33,759 nt of DNA from an uncultured Gimesia sp. GTDB taxonomy: Bacteria; Planctomycetota; Planctomycetia; Planctomycetales; Planctomycetaceae. Numbering within the stretch: position 1 is the stretch's first letter; each line of letters begins with the position of its first letter. The notes under the pieces are model-generated. The model was not told the DNA's origin. It saw nothing but the letters and a program-made list of their open reading frames with translations, and did no database searches. Location of the stretch: positions 1 through 33,759 of the forward strand of contig NZ_CALEMX010000328.1 of the NCBI RefSeq assembly GCF_937910335.1, written 5' to 3'. Position numbers and translations under genes: made by a program. Of this stretch, positions 8,026 through 16,491 are shown piece by piece.

Positions 8026-9167
8026 TTAGTTACTCGGGACCGGCACAGATTTCGATTCCCGCGCCACTCCCAGGCAAACCCGAAAACCATCTCGAGTATC
8101 GGAATAGGTCACGCTACTGATACCAAGCCGGACGGCACAACGTGCATTGCCGGGCACATCATAAAAATTGCCTCCCCGACAGACGGGGCGCCACACAGTG
8201 CGTTGTTTGGCATCGGCATAATAGACGTCTTCGTGTCCGCCCTTGGGATCAAAATGGTCGAGCGTAAATTCCCACACACCGCCGCACATGTCCGCCAGCC
8301 CAAATCCGTTCCGCCCTCGTTCTCCATAATGATCAACGGGCGAAACCATCGGATAGCCGTCACTCCAGATCAGCTTAGCTCCCGGCCAGACATAATCGGC
8401 GTTCGGCAGAAAATCGATGCCCGAAATATTCAGTCGGCCTTTGGCATCATTGAGATCGTTTCCCCACCAGAAATAACTACTGTCTTTTCGACCGCCACGA
8501 CAGGCATAGGCCCACTCTGCTTCCGTTGGCAGGCGGTAAATCAAACCTTCCGGAAGCGTTCCCGCAGCGCGTTCCTTTTTGGTCAGCCAGGCACAGAATG
8601 CTTTCATATCGTTATAACTCACAGCGACGACGGGGAAGTTATCTTGCTCTTTGACACCATGATTGGGATCGCGCCAGCTTTTATCAGGCATGGCAATCCA
8701 GGGATGCGGCGGCCCCCCATGCCAAGCCGAGGCTTCCATTCGGGATTGAAACAATGAGCTGATCCGCCTGGCTTTTCCGCATCGGTAACAAATCCGGTTT
8801 CATCTGCAAACTTCCGAAACTGTCGCACAGTTACTTCGGTGCGCCCCATCCAAAAACCGTTCTTCACGCGCATCAGACGAGGTTTACCTTCGTAAGCCTC
8901 GCGATACCCGCCTCCCGAAGAGAACCGCGCACCCCCTGCTTCACTCACAGCCCATTCCTTTTCGGCATTCGTACTGCCCATTTTGAATTCACCTTTGGGA
9001 ATATAAACGATCTCAAGATCGACTTCGCCACCCAATTGAATCTTCTGAGCGGCCCCCGGTGCCGGCTCTTTCGCATGCACGACCTCCCCCATCACACCAA
9101 ACCCCAAAACGACGGCAAGCAGCAACATAGCAAAAGCGAACAGGCAGTTTGTATTCAAGAATCTCAT
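8026..9167 (-). pseudogene. SUMF1-fold (formylglycine-generating-enzyme-like) exported protein, frameshifted
   Basis: Two overlapping minus-strand frames together make one gene. The 5' part, from the ATG at 9167 after AAGGAAG, encodes a signal peptide (VVLGFGVMGEVVHA) and the SUMF1 N-terminal half (VYIPKGEFKMGSTNAEKEW, FWMGRTEVTVRQFRKFADET). The 3' part, ending at 8026, supplies the rest: FPVVAVSYNDMKAFCAWL, YRLPTEAEWAYACRGG, the WEFTLD region and DTRDGFRVCLG. Homology passes from one frame to the other between about 8731 and 8757. The offset equals a net loss of one base or gain of two. The first frame runs on without homology to 8619. The usual FGE active-site cysteine pair is not evident in the C-terminal part, so even an intact protein would probably not be a sulfatase activator. 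Real decay, or a sequencing or assembly error, are both possible. Confidence 0.8.
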
Positions 9168-9313
9168 GAGGTGTCTTCCTTTGAAATTTTAACTTATTGT
9201 TCTGATATCATTTATCGTTAAATTTAGATCACATTTCTGTTTACTAAAATGTAACCGGCAGATATCCGAAAAACAACCACGCCACTCACGCACAGCACAC
9301 CCATTCCAGACGA

Positions 9314-9390
9314 CACCAGATTTTTCATGCATTTTGTGACTTTCGTGGTAGAAAAAAAACGGTTCAAAAGCGACCTGATCCATTAAAACT
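9314..9390 (+). repeat. TTTCGTG-family interspersed repeat, copy 7, degenerate
   Basis: ACACCAGATTTTTCATGCAT with altered units and an intact GTGGTAGAAAAAAAAC end. The 3' flank CGGTTCAAAAGCGACCTGAT corresponds to that of copy 8, so both small genes 9400-9771 and 9978-10382 have the same sequence beyond their stop codons. Confidence 0.8.
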
Positions 9391-9399
9391 TTCTTCTGT

Positions 9400-9771
9400 T
9401 TAATTTTCGAACTCTCCATTGATCCGCAACTGATGCAAATCTGACATAAAAATCTCTAGTTGATTTTCAAATTTCCTTCCATCAAATTCAATGGCTACAT
9501 CGCCGCGATAACAATTCGGTTCGGGACTGTTGGCTGGTGTAGCCACAACTCGGTTCATGCCATCATCTGCACCGTCGTGCTTAAAAAACCAGAGCGTAAG
9601 CGAAACCCTTCTGTTTTCCCGTGTTGACTTTACCAACCACTTTTCTTCGAATGCCCAACTGGAGCCTTCATCATGGATCTCCACAACATCCCAATAATTT
9701 TCACGAAGACAATACAGAAGCATTTTGCGTTTCTGTGGCAGGTGTTTCTCAATATCCTCAATTTTCTTCAC
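9400..9771 (-). CDS. small orphan protein of unknown function, cassette gene
   Basis: 123 residues from a GTG start at 9771, with no strong ribosome binding site. No domain is recognised. It is a soluble, charged alpha/beta-looking protein with an aromatic central strand pattern (VSLTLWFFKHDGADDG) and no signal peptide or membrane helix. Size and composition recall single-domain immunity proteins, but that is only resemblance. It occupies the interval between repeat copies 7 and 8, with the shared segment starting about 37 bp upstream of its start and the shared 3' flank just beyond its stop. It has the same orientation as the next cassette gene and is AT-rich compared with the SUMF1-fold gene. 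Confidence 0.6.
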   Translation of the reverse strand: MKKIEDIEKHLPQKRKMLLYCLRENYWDVVEIHDEGSSWAFEEKWLVKSTRENRRVSLTLWFFKHDGADDGMNRVVATPANSPEPNCYRGDVAIEFDGRKFENQLEIFMSDLHQLRINGEFEN

Positions 9772-9807
9772 GTCTTAGCACTCATAATAAATGTCTTGAA
9801 GAAGAAA

Positions 9808-9945
9808 CCATGCCGGGAATACTCCATAGAAAACATTGTCTTTGCTTAAAGGACCATCTTAGCGCGCTCATTCTGTCATATACCAGATTTTTCGTGCCTT
9901 TCGTGCTTTTCGTGGTAAAAAAAAACGGTTTAAAAGAAACCTGGT
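9808..9945 (+). repeat. TTTCGTG-family interspersed repeat, copy 8, extended form
   Basis: The extended 5' part (9808-9880) contains ACTCCATAGAAAAC and GGACCATCTTAGCGCGCTCA. The core (9881-9925) has TACCAGATTTTTCGTG, further units and GTGGTAAAAAAAAAC. The 3' flank CGGTTTAAAAGAAACCTGGT matches that of copy 7. It separates two small orphan genes. Confidence 0.85.
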
Positions 9946-9977
9946 CTAATTAGGTCTTCCCAGACAGTCACACCCCA

Positions 9978-10382
9978 TCAATTAATAGAGTAGGTAAACT
10001 GAATTGAACCATCCTTCCTTTCCATTAAATTCAGCGTTATTTCCGGCCAGATATTGTTGTATATAAAAGTCCGTCCAATGTTGGTATCAGGATTGGCATC
10101 ACCAACAAAGTCGGCTTGGCCTAAAATTGAAATCACATCGTCCATACACTTTATTTTTTTCGAAAGAGCATTTACTTCTTGTTGTATCGCATCATCTAAC
10201 TCTATTCTTTCTTTGGTAAAGAGAGACTCACCACATCCAAAACAGTAAAGGATGGTATATAGACTGTTACCTGACTTGATTGTGTACATTTTTAATCGTT
10301 CATCATAATCAATCAGTCCGGAGTTACTGGAATAAATTTCATACACTTTGCCACATCTACATGTCGGCGGGCAAGAATCCAT
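9978..10382 (-). CDS. small protein with CxC/CxxC zinc-ribbon-like cysteines, cassette gene
   Basis: 134 residues from the ATG at 10382. AGGAG ends 6 nt before it, while the overlapping GTG at 10385 is too close to that site. Near the N-terminus are two cysteine pairs, CRCGK and CFGCGES, about 40 residues apart, which suggests a small treble-clef or zinc-ribbon-like knuckle. The C-terminal half (KCMDDVISILGQADF, then ITLNLMERKDGSIQFTYS) looks like an alpha/beta domain. There is no signal peptide. It lies between repeat copies 8 and 9, AT-rich, on the same strand as the preceding orphan and the SUKH gene. Function is unknown; an immunity role is speculation from context. Confidence 0.65.
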   Translation of the reverse strand: MDSCPPTCRCGKVYEIYSSNSGLIDYDERLKMYTIKSGNSLYTILYCFGCGESLFTKERIELDDAIQQEVNALSKKIKCMDDVISILGQADFVGDANPDTNIGRTFIYNNIWPEITLNLMERKDGSIQFTYSIN

Positions 10383-10436
10383 CACTGACTCCTAAATATA
10401 GAAAATGAATTATCCTGAATAGAAAAAGGTATCAGA

Positions 10437-10577
10437 TTCAACAATGCTCGTAGGCGAGATGCCAGTAACGCTCCATAGAAAACCTTGTATTTGCATCAAG
10501 GACAATCTTAGCGCACTCATTCCAACACATACCAAATTTTTCCGTGCCTTTCGTGTCTTTCGTAGTAGAAATAACAC
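10437..10577 (+). repeat. TTTCGTG-family interspersed repeat, copy 9, extended form
   Basis: The extended 5' part (10437-10530) closely matches copy 4, with CCAGTAACGCTCC, AAAACCTTGTATTT and ATCTTAGCGCACTCATTC. The core (10531-10575) carries point changes (TTTTTCCGTG and CGTAGTAGAAATAAC). Its right end lies within 5 bp of the stop codon of the next minus-strand gene. No further copy occurs to the right in this window. Confidence 0.85.
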
Positions 10578-10578
10578 A

Positions 10579-12084
10579 TCAGTTCGAAGCAGCATCACCC
10601 GCGCGAAATGTAAACAGATCGGCATCCTGCAGAAAAATTTCCAGCCGAATGATTTGGCCTTTGAGAGTATCGATAGAAGCCGCTTTCCAACGGACTTCAT
10701 GTTCCAGACTATCCGAACTGATGGGAACGCAGTCATCGTAATCGAACCCGTCCAGCACTTTGCGTTTCGCATCCGACAGGCGGACTTTTAACTCGCCCCC
10801 TTTGGCATTCGCATTCAAAACCAGCTTGCCTCCCGGCCATTTAATCTTGCGCGTGATAACCACTCCGCCATTACGCGGACCACGCAGCGAAATCAAACGC
10901 TCTTTTTTCAGCGTCGCCAGACCCATGCCCGGCTTCCGCGCAGAGGTGCCGTGCGGACCGTCAAAGCCTGAATAATAAAACCACCATTCATCACCCACTT
11001 CGATCCAGTTGTTTCCAAACGCCATCCCGTCATCCCAGCTGCCTTCTTTCCCCAGAGCCAATAGTTGAGGCCGCGAACTGAGTCTTTCAAATTGAACGCC
11101 GTCCCTGCTGAGCGCCAGTTCGGTCACGACGTCGGTATTCATTTTGAATGGCCATAATGAACCCCAGAAGATCCCTGCGTGATAACGAACGGGCATGCCG
11201 TAGAAAAAATTAAGCCGTTTCGCACTATCCAGTTCATCCGGAATCAGAATCGTTTGCGGCTCACTGGTCCACTCCTCCCAAATTGATGGTCCAATCATCC
11301 GGGCCACACGACGCGAGGCACCCGTGTCAAGAATATCACCCGAAAACGTGCGGTAAATATGTTTGGCGCGACAATACATCACATATTGCTTGTCTACAGG
11401 ATCATAAACAATACTGTTCAGCGTATCGCTATGCAGTTCCGCCAGCAGAGAGTCGCTCGATTTGTCCCAGTGAATGCCATCATGTGATCCAACCACCCGA
11501 ATACCATTCATCCCTTTACCGGCTCCCCCGGTATGATAGGACATCAGGTAGCGATATCCTTTGCGGTCCGCTTCAGGCACATCAAGCATACACGCCCCAC
11601 TGGCACGTTTGTCATTAATACCTTTCCAGACAATGTTGTTGTCCTTACTCCCCTTCCAGTTCAAGAGCCCCAGCTTCGGCCGATTCCAATTCAGGCCGTC
11701 TTCTGACTCCGCATAGGCAATCGCATATTCCGAGCCGATGGGTTTTCCCTCTGCATTCAACCGGGGGGTATGCGTCTGATACCACATCAAAAATCGGCCG
11801 GTCTCTGCATCGCGCCGAACAGTAACATAGCCCCCATCCTCGGCAATCAGGGGATTCTTCGCATGTTTTTTCGGCGCATGAAATACGCGTTCCATCGTCT
11901 GTTGCTTGTATTTCAAAGCAAAGTGGTTGTCGACGATATAACCATCGAAAACGAATTGCGGCGTTGTGCCGATCTCAACCGGCTCCGTCGGCAAACTCCG
12001 CGATTGTGACCAAACCGCATTGGGCACTATCAAGGCGGCAACAAAACTGAAACCCATCGTCAGGATAATTCGATAAGACATCAT
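10579..12084 (-). CDS. exported beta-propeller glycosidase-like protein (GH43/GH32 type fold)
   Basis: 501 residues from the ATG at 12084 (AAGGA 8 nt upstream). The longer frame to 12150 has no such site and would precede the signal peptide MMSYRIILTMGFSFVAALIV. Repeated blade motifs of the five-bladed propeller hydrolases are visible: IAYAESEDGLNWNRPKLGLL, GIRVVGSHDGIHWDKSSDSL, VTELALSRDGVQFERL. The stretch WWFYYSGFDGPHG follows, and then a C-terminal beta-sandwich (about 410-500) like those attached to GH32/GH43 enzymes. Catalytic acids cannot be assigned with confidence, and many planctomycete members of this group are uncharacterised. It lies 93 bp downstream of the PVC cytochrome protein gene on the same strand, so the two may be co-transcribed. 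A role in sulfated or complex marine polysaccharide use is inference. Confidence 0.75.
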   Translation of the reverse strand: MMSYRIILTMGFSFVAALIVPNAVWSQSRSLPTEPVEIGTTPQFVFDGYIVDNHFALKYKQQTMERVFHAPKKHAKNPLIAEDGGYVTVRRDAETGRFLMWYQTHTPRLNAEGKPIGSEYAIAYAESEDGLNWNRPKLGLLNWKGSKDNNIVWKGINDKRASGACMLDVPEADRKGYRYLMSYHTGGAGKGMNGIRVVGSHDGIHWDKSSDSLLAELHSDTLNSIVYDPVDKQYVMYCRAKHIYRTFSGDILDTGASRRVARMIGPSIWEEWTSEPQTILIPDELDSAKRLNFFYGMPVRYHAGIFWGSLWPFKMNTDVVTELALSRDGVQFERLSSRPQLLALGKEGSWDDGMAFGNNWIEVGDEWWFYYSGFDGPHGTSARKPGMGLATLKKERLISLRGPRNGGVVITRKIKWPGGKLVLNANAKGGELKVRLSDAKRKVLDGFDYDDCVPISSDSLEHEVRWKAASIDTLKGQIIRLEIFLQDADLFTFRAGDAASN

Positions 12085-12177
12085 CCACTCGATCCTTTTC
12101 AATTGAATGGAACGCAAGCAGCGCACACCATTGCCACCGGCAAGAAACACACAAAATTTGAAACGCTCAGTCTCGAT

Positions 12178-15100
12178 TTACTTAAACACCGGCTGACTGC
12201 TGCGCAGAAAACCGAACAGATCACGTAATTCCTGATCGCTGAGTTTATCCAGCAAACCTTCCGGCATGAGTGACTTCGGTTGCTTGATCATTTCATCAAT
12301 GTTTTCACGTTTGATGGTCACGTTCTGACCGTCGGCTCCTCGAATCACGACAATCTGTTTGTCCTGATCAAACAGAAATCCGGAAACCACAAGCCCATCA
12401 TCGGTAATCACTAGATACGTTTCGTAGCCTTCCCGAATTTCCGCACTCGGATTCACAATGTGCATCAGCATGCGTAACGAATCATCGCGTTTATACTGAG
12501 TCAGCTCGGGCCCCACACGTTTACCCTCACCAAACAAAATGTGACACTTCGCACAACTCTGCTGATAGAGTTCCTTTCCATGATACACATCAGTGCTGAC
12601 CGCTTTCAGCAATCCCGATATACGAGAGATACTGGCCTGCATCTGCTGATTCGAAGCACCCTTCACTTCTTTCCAATGTTGGGCCACCAGAGAGGCAATC
12701 TGCTGATCCTGATGAATCGTCATCTTGCGCACCAGGTCTTCGGGAATCGATTGCGATTTGATTTTCCCTTCATCGATGGCCGTCAGAAAAGTACGGGTCC
12801 AGTCTTTGCGACTGACGAGCGTACTTTGTGCCACTTCGCGTACATCATCAGAAAAAGCGGCATAGCTTTTAAGAATGGTCGCCGCGATCTCTAGTTGATT
12901 GAATTTCTGCAACGCCACCAGTAAACCGGTTTGCAGGTCGGCATTCTTCGTGGTACTCAACAAGGTTTGCATTACGGGTAGCGCCCGAGGCTCCTGCAAT
13001 TCACCCAGCACCTGAATATATTCCACCAGTTGTGGCTGATTTTTGCCAGGCGTTTTTAACGCATTCAGAGCCAACTCAATCGCACTTTTATTGCCGAGTC
13101 GCATCTGTAAAGTCGTCGAACCACCACCGGCATCCGCGAGTGCTTTCACCAGCACTTCAGGCAAACCAGCCAATGAGCGGCCTTTGAACGAATTTTCGAA
13201 ACCCGACATCAACGCTTTCCGGGAGACAGAATCCGGAGCCAGCTCAAACAGCTTTGCACAGGTAATCAGATCGGTACGGCCGCCAGCGGTGGCATAACGA
13301 CGAATCAATCGTTCCAGAAGGACCTTCTGTACCAACGGTCGATTCCAGATTTCCTTGTTCTTGAACAGAGCAATGGCCTGATCGCGATCAGAGGCCGTCT
13401 TCGATTCCAATGCCCACCAGACCATTAAGGGTTGATGCGGGTCATCGACATCTTCCGCATAACGTGTCAAAGCATCGACAATCGGCAGACAGACATCCGC
13501 GGGCAGACGCCGCGCCGTCGCCGCCAGTTGGCCGCGAACTTCCGCATTCGGTTCCCGATTTGCCAATGCAATCAACTTTGGTCTCAGCTGACTGGATACC
13601 ACCCTGTCATCGCCCAGCAGTCGCACGGTCCAGAATCGCACCAGGGGATTGGGATGCTTGAGGCTTTCTTCAGCGATGGAATCATCAAATCCCTGACACA
13701 AATTCAAAGCCCAAAACGCTTCCAGAGCAAGTTGTCCATCGTCGTCTCTGATCCACTGCTTGAGAAGGGCATTCTCTGAATTATCTTTGCGATCACCCAG
13801 AAGCCGCAGCGCCGTGCGTCGATGCCATTCATTGGGATGTTTGAGCAGTTCTATCAATTCTCGCGTGGTTTTTTTACTGAGATCCTCAATTTTGCGAGGC
13901 GGAGTCTCTTTAGATTTGAAGCGATAAATGCGACCGGAGTTGGGATCAACCTGACCTTGATAATGCTGGCCGTGGGCAATGAACTCTTCGTAGAAGTCAG
14001 CTACATAAACCGCGCCATCGGGGCCGACTTTGATTTCAATGGGCCGAAACCCAAAGTCGGTACTGCGCAACGGGAAGCCAATGTCTTCTGTCTGAAACGA
14101 AGAACCCAATGGTGCAATTTTGGAAAGCACCAGATACTGATGCAGCGGGTCAACAGACAACAGTTTGCCTTTGTAGTTGGCGGGCAGTGAGTCCCCTTCG
14201 TATTTAACGAATGCATGACTGAATCGAGGTGTCTTGGAGTGTTTCATAAAAGGCAGCAAACCGAACGCATACGGATTACTGACATTACCATACTTTCTCT
14301 CGGTTCCTTTTTCGTAGTAACCACCCTGCACATAATAAAATCCGCGTGTGCCACCTCCATTATGACCCGAATAGGCACGGCCCTCGGCATCGATTTCGAG
14401 GCCAAAGGCATTTCCGCCTCCTTCCGCAAAAAGCTCGTAACGTTTTGTTTCCGGATGATAACGCCAGATCCCGGGCCCTTCACAGTAAATCGATTTTGCG
14501 TCAGGTTTATCACTGTTTTTCAAATGAGAAACCACGTTGCTCCCTTGAACGATATATAACCAGCCGTCAGGCCCCCACTGCAGACTGTTCGGAGCGGAAT
14601 GCGTATCGGAAATCCCCAAACCTCTTAAATGAACTTCGGGATCAGCATCCGGAATATCGTCATTATTCTTATCTGGATAAAACATGAGGTAAGGCGGATT
14701 GAGCACCCAGACTCCACCACGTCCTTTAACAACGGAAGTCGCGATGTTCAAATCGCCGGCGAATACTTTATGCTTATCGTATTTTCCATCGCCGTTCGTA
14801 TCCTCATGGATGGAAATCCGGTCGTTGCCGGGAAAATGGTTGGGTGGTGGCGGAGGCACCCGATCGAATTCCATCCGGTAATATTTATTGCGACTCAAAA
14901 CTTTAAGACCGGCGGGATAGGGATATTGTCGATACTGCGCCACCCACATGCGGCCCCGCTCGTCAAAGCTCATAAATAGAGGTTGCCCGATTAAAGGTTC
15001 TGTCAGCAGTTGCTCCACCACCATATCGCCATCGGTCTCAAACAGCTCCATCGATTTTTCCGGAGCCATTCGCCGACCCGGAGAAAGTTTGGCAGAACGT

Positions 15101-15705
15101 TTCAGCGTAGAAGTAGCTGGTATGAATTCGTCAAAGGCTGCGCGATCCGGTTTTTCATCTCGCGCAACAGTCGCCCACTTCAAATTATCCCCAGGTAAGA
15201 ATTCCCATTCTCCTTTGAGTGAATTTTCCAGGAAGTAACCAGACAGAATCGGAGGCACGCCGCGAAAACCACCAGGGCCTTTCTGGTTATAGACGCGAAT
15301 AGCAATCGTATTATATTTTCCAATTTTCAATGTGCCAGGCGGAACTTTATAACGCTGATATTTTTCAAAACCGCTGGCGTACTCGGGGGGGAAGCTTCCA
15401 ATTTGACCAATGCGTATCCCATTAATATAGACTTCATGCGCATCGGCCAGCTTTTCAATGGAGAGTGTTACGGAATCCCTCCAGAGCGGACGCGCAGTCA
15501 TGTCGGCCCAGTTTTTGGGAACTTTGACATAACAACGATACCAGGCGAACCCGTCCAGATCAGAATATTTTCCGTCTGACTGTTCTTCCCAGGCACCGGG
15601 AACCTGAATCAAAGCCGGCTTGCTTGTCGAATCTTCAGCCAGAAGTAAATCGACAGAGGAAAAACTAATCAACACAAACGATGATACGAGACAAAGAAGT
15701 TTCAT
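12178..15705 (-). CDS. PVC-type membrane-bound dehydrogenase / HEAT / cytochrome c protein with N-terminal jelly roll
   Basis: 1175 residues from the ATG at 15705; an immediately preceding TTG is also in frame, and GGAG lies about 11 nt upstream. Order of parts: signal peptide (1-24); GH2-like galactose-binding jelly roll (about 33-165, with AWYRCYVKVPKNW and DAHEVYINGIRIG); PVC dehydrogenase beta-propeller (about 215-600, with MSFDERGRMWVAQYRQYPYP and GPDGAVYVADFYEE); HEAT-like repeats (about 620-1000); C-terminal heme-binding domain with CAKCH at about 1051-1055 and the family tail REGYETYLVITDDGLVVSG. The last two parts match the planctomycete families TIGR02604 and TIGR02603. It probably acts in periplasmic oxidation of a sugar-like substrate with electron transfer through the c-type heme. 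Substrate unknown. Confidence 0.92.
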   Translation of the reverse strand: MKLLCLVSSFVLISFSSVDLLLAEDSTSKPALIQVPGAWEEQSDGKYSDLDGFAWYRCYVKVPKNWADMTARPLWRDSVTLSIEKLADAHEVYINGIRIGQIGSFPPEYASGFEKYQRYKVPPGTLKIGKYNTIAIRVYNQKGPGGFRGVPPILSGYFLENSLKGEWEFLPGDNLKWATVARDEKPDRAAFDEFIPATSTLKRSAKLSPGRRMAPEKSMELFETDGDMVVEQLLTEPLIGQPLFMSFDERGRMWVAQYRQYPYPAGLKVLSRNKYYRMEFDRVPPPPPNHFPGNDRISIHEDTNGDGKYDKHKVFAGDLNIATSVVKGRGGVWVLNPPYLMFYPDKNNDDIPDADPEVHLRGLGISDTHSAPNSLQWGPDGWLYIVQGSNVVSHLKNSDKPDAKSIYCEGPGIWRYHPETKRYELFAEGGGNAFGLEIDAEGRAYSGHNGGGTRGFYYVQGGYYEKGTERKYGNVSNPYAFGLLPFMKHSKTPRFSHAFVKYEGDSLPANYKGKLLSVDPLHQYLVLSKIAPLGSSFQTEDIGFPLRSTDFGFRPIEIKVGPDGAVYVADFYEEFIAHGQHYQGQVDPNSGRIYRFKSKETPPRKIEDLSKKTTRELIELLKHPNEWHRRTALRLLGDRKDNSENALLKQWIRDDDGQLALEAFWALNLCQGFDDSIAEESLKHPNPLVRFWTVRLLGDDRVVSSQLRPKLIALANREPNAEVRGQLAATARRLPADVCLPIVDALTRYAEDVDDPHQPLMVWWALESKTASDRDQAIALFKNKEIWNRPLVQKVLLERLIRRYATAGGRTDLITCAKLFELAPDSVSRKALMSGFENSFKGRSLAGLPEVLVKALADAGGGSTTLQMRLGNKSAIELALNALKTPGKNQPQLVEYIQVLGELQEPRALPVMQTLLSTTKNADLQTGLLVALQKFNQLEIAATILKSYAAFSDDVREVAQSTLVSRKDWTRTFLTAIDEGKIKSQSIPEDLVRKMTIHQDQQIASLVAQHWKEVKGASNQQMQASISRISGLLKAVSTDVYHGKELYQQSCAKCHILFGEGKRVGPELTQYKRDDSLRMLMHIVNPSAEIREGYETYLVITDDGLVVSGFLFDQDKQIVVIRGADGQNVTIKRENIDEMIKQPKSLMPEGLLDKLSDQELRDLFGFLRSSQPVFK

Positions 15706-15943
15706 CAAAATATAGCTCCGAGAAGACTCTGAAATTCAGGAGGGATTCAATGGGTTCGTATAAATAAATCTTATTTCTATATTGAAACACAGTAGTCAAC
15801 GGATTTCAATCTCGTTATTACCACTACTTAAATTTTGATTTTGAATTGATTTCTAGAAATTTACCTTATTTTAGAGCCATCAAATGCGTAGAGAGATTAC
15901 CGCAACACGACATTCGTTTGGTTATTCCAAGAGGAGCAGCACA

Positions 15944-16489
15944 TTGGAAACGTCTCGACTCATTCTCAGAGAGTGGCGTGATACCGATGTGGCTCCCTTT
16001 GCAAAGCTAAACGCAAATCAACGCGTGATGCAGCATTTACCCGGCACACTCTCATATGAAGAGAGTGCGCAAATGGTCAAACGAATCAAAACTCATTTTG
16101 AAAAGCATGGCTTTGGTCTCTGGGCTGTCGAAATAAAAGATGAGCAACAATTCGCAGGATTCATCGGCCTGTCAGTTCCGAAGTTCACAGCCCATTTTAC
16201 ACCCTGCGTTGAAATTGGCTGGCGCCTGGATCTTCCCTTCTGGAATCAGGGATACGCCAGCGAAGGCGCGAGAGCCGCTTTGGAATTCGGGTTCACTCAA
16301 CGTCATTTGAATGAGATTGTTTCCTTTACGGTCCCCGCCAATGGCGCATCAAGACGTGTCATGGAAAAAATTGGCATGTCCTATATTGAAAATTTTGATC
16401 ATCCCACAATGGCAGAAGACCATCCGTTAAAAAAACACGTCCTCTATCGAATCACCAGAATGGAAAGGGATGCCTTGCTGCCAAGTTGA
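15944..16489 (+). CDS. GNAT acetyltransferase, RimJ/RimL type
   Basis: 181 residues from a TTG at 15944, which follows GAGGAG (15931-15936) by 7 nt and places the fold start LETSRLILREW at residue 1, as in most RimJ/RimL relatives. The alternative ATG at 15884 adds 20 residues (MRREITATRHSFGYSKRSST) without a ribosome binding site. The acetyl-CoA fold is visible: WAVEIKDEQQFAGFIGL (strand pair), EIGWRLDLPFWNQGYASEGA (the Q/R-x-x-G-x-A pyrophosphate loop) and the C-terminal NGASRRVMEKIGM. Members acetylate the N-terminus of ribosomal proteins or small amines; the substrate here is unknown. The stop lies 2 bp from the stop of the convergent dimethylformamidase-like gene. Confidence 0.88.
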   Translation: METSRLILREWRDTDVAPFAKLNANQRVMQHLPGTLSYEESAQMVKRIKTHFEKHGFGLWAVEIKDEQQFAGFIGLSVPKFTAHFTPCVEIGWRLDLPFWNQGYASEGARAALEFGFTQRHLNEIVSFTVPANGASRRVMEKIGMSYIENFDHPTMAEDHPLKKHVLYRITRMERDALLPS

Positions 16490-16491
16490 TA

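Noticed and set aside
8203-8757. 184-codon plus-strand frame opposite the SUMF1-fold gene
   Set aside because: It is antisense to clear SUMF1 homology and has no recognisable domain.
53-10577. CRISPR array or integron
   Set aside because: Distances between repeat copies vary from about 0.5 to 3.3 kb and hold genes. No cas gene, integrase or attC-type folded site is present.
10410-10772. Minus-strand frame across repeat copy 9 into the glycosidase-like gene
   Set aside because: It overlaps the real gene's 3' end in another phase and the repeat; no homology or start signal.
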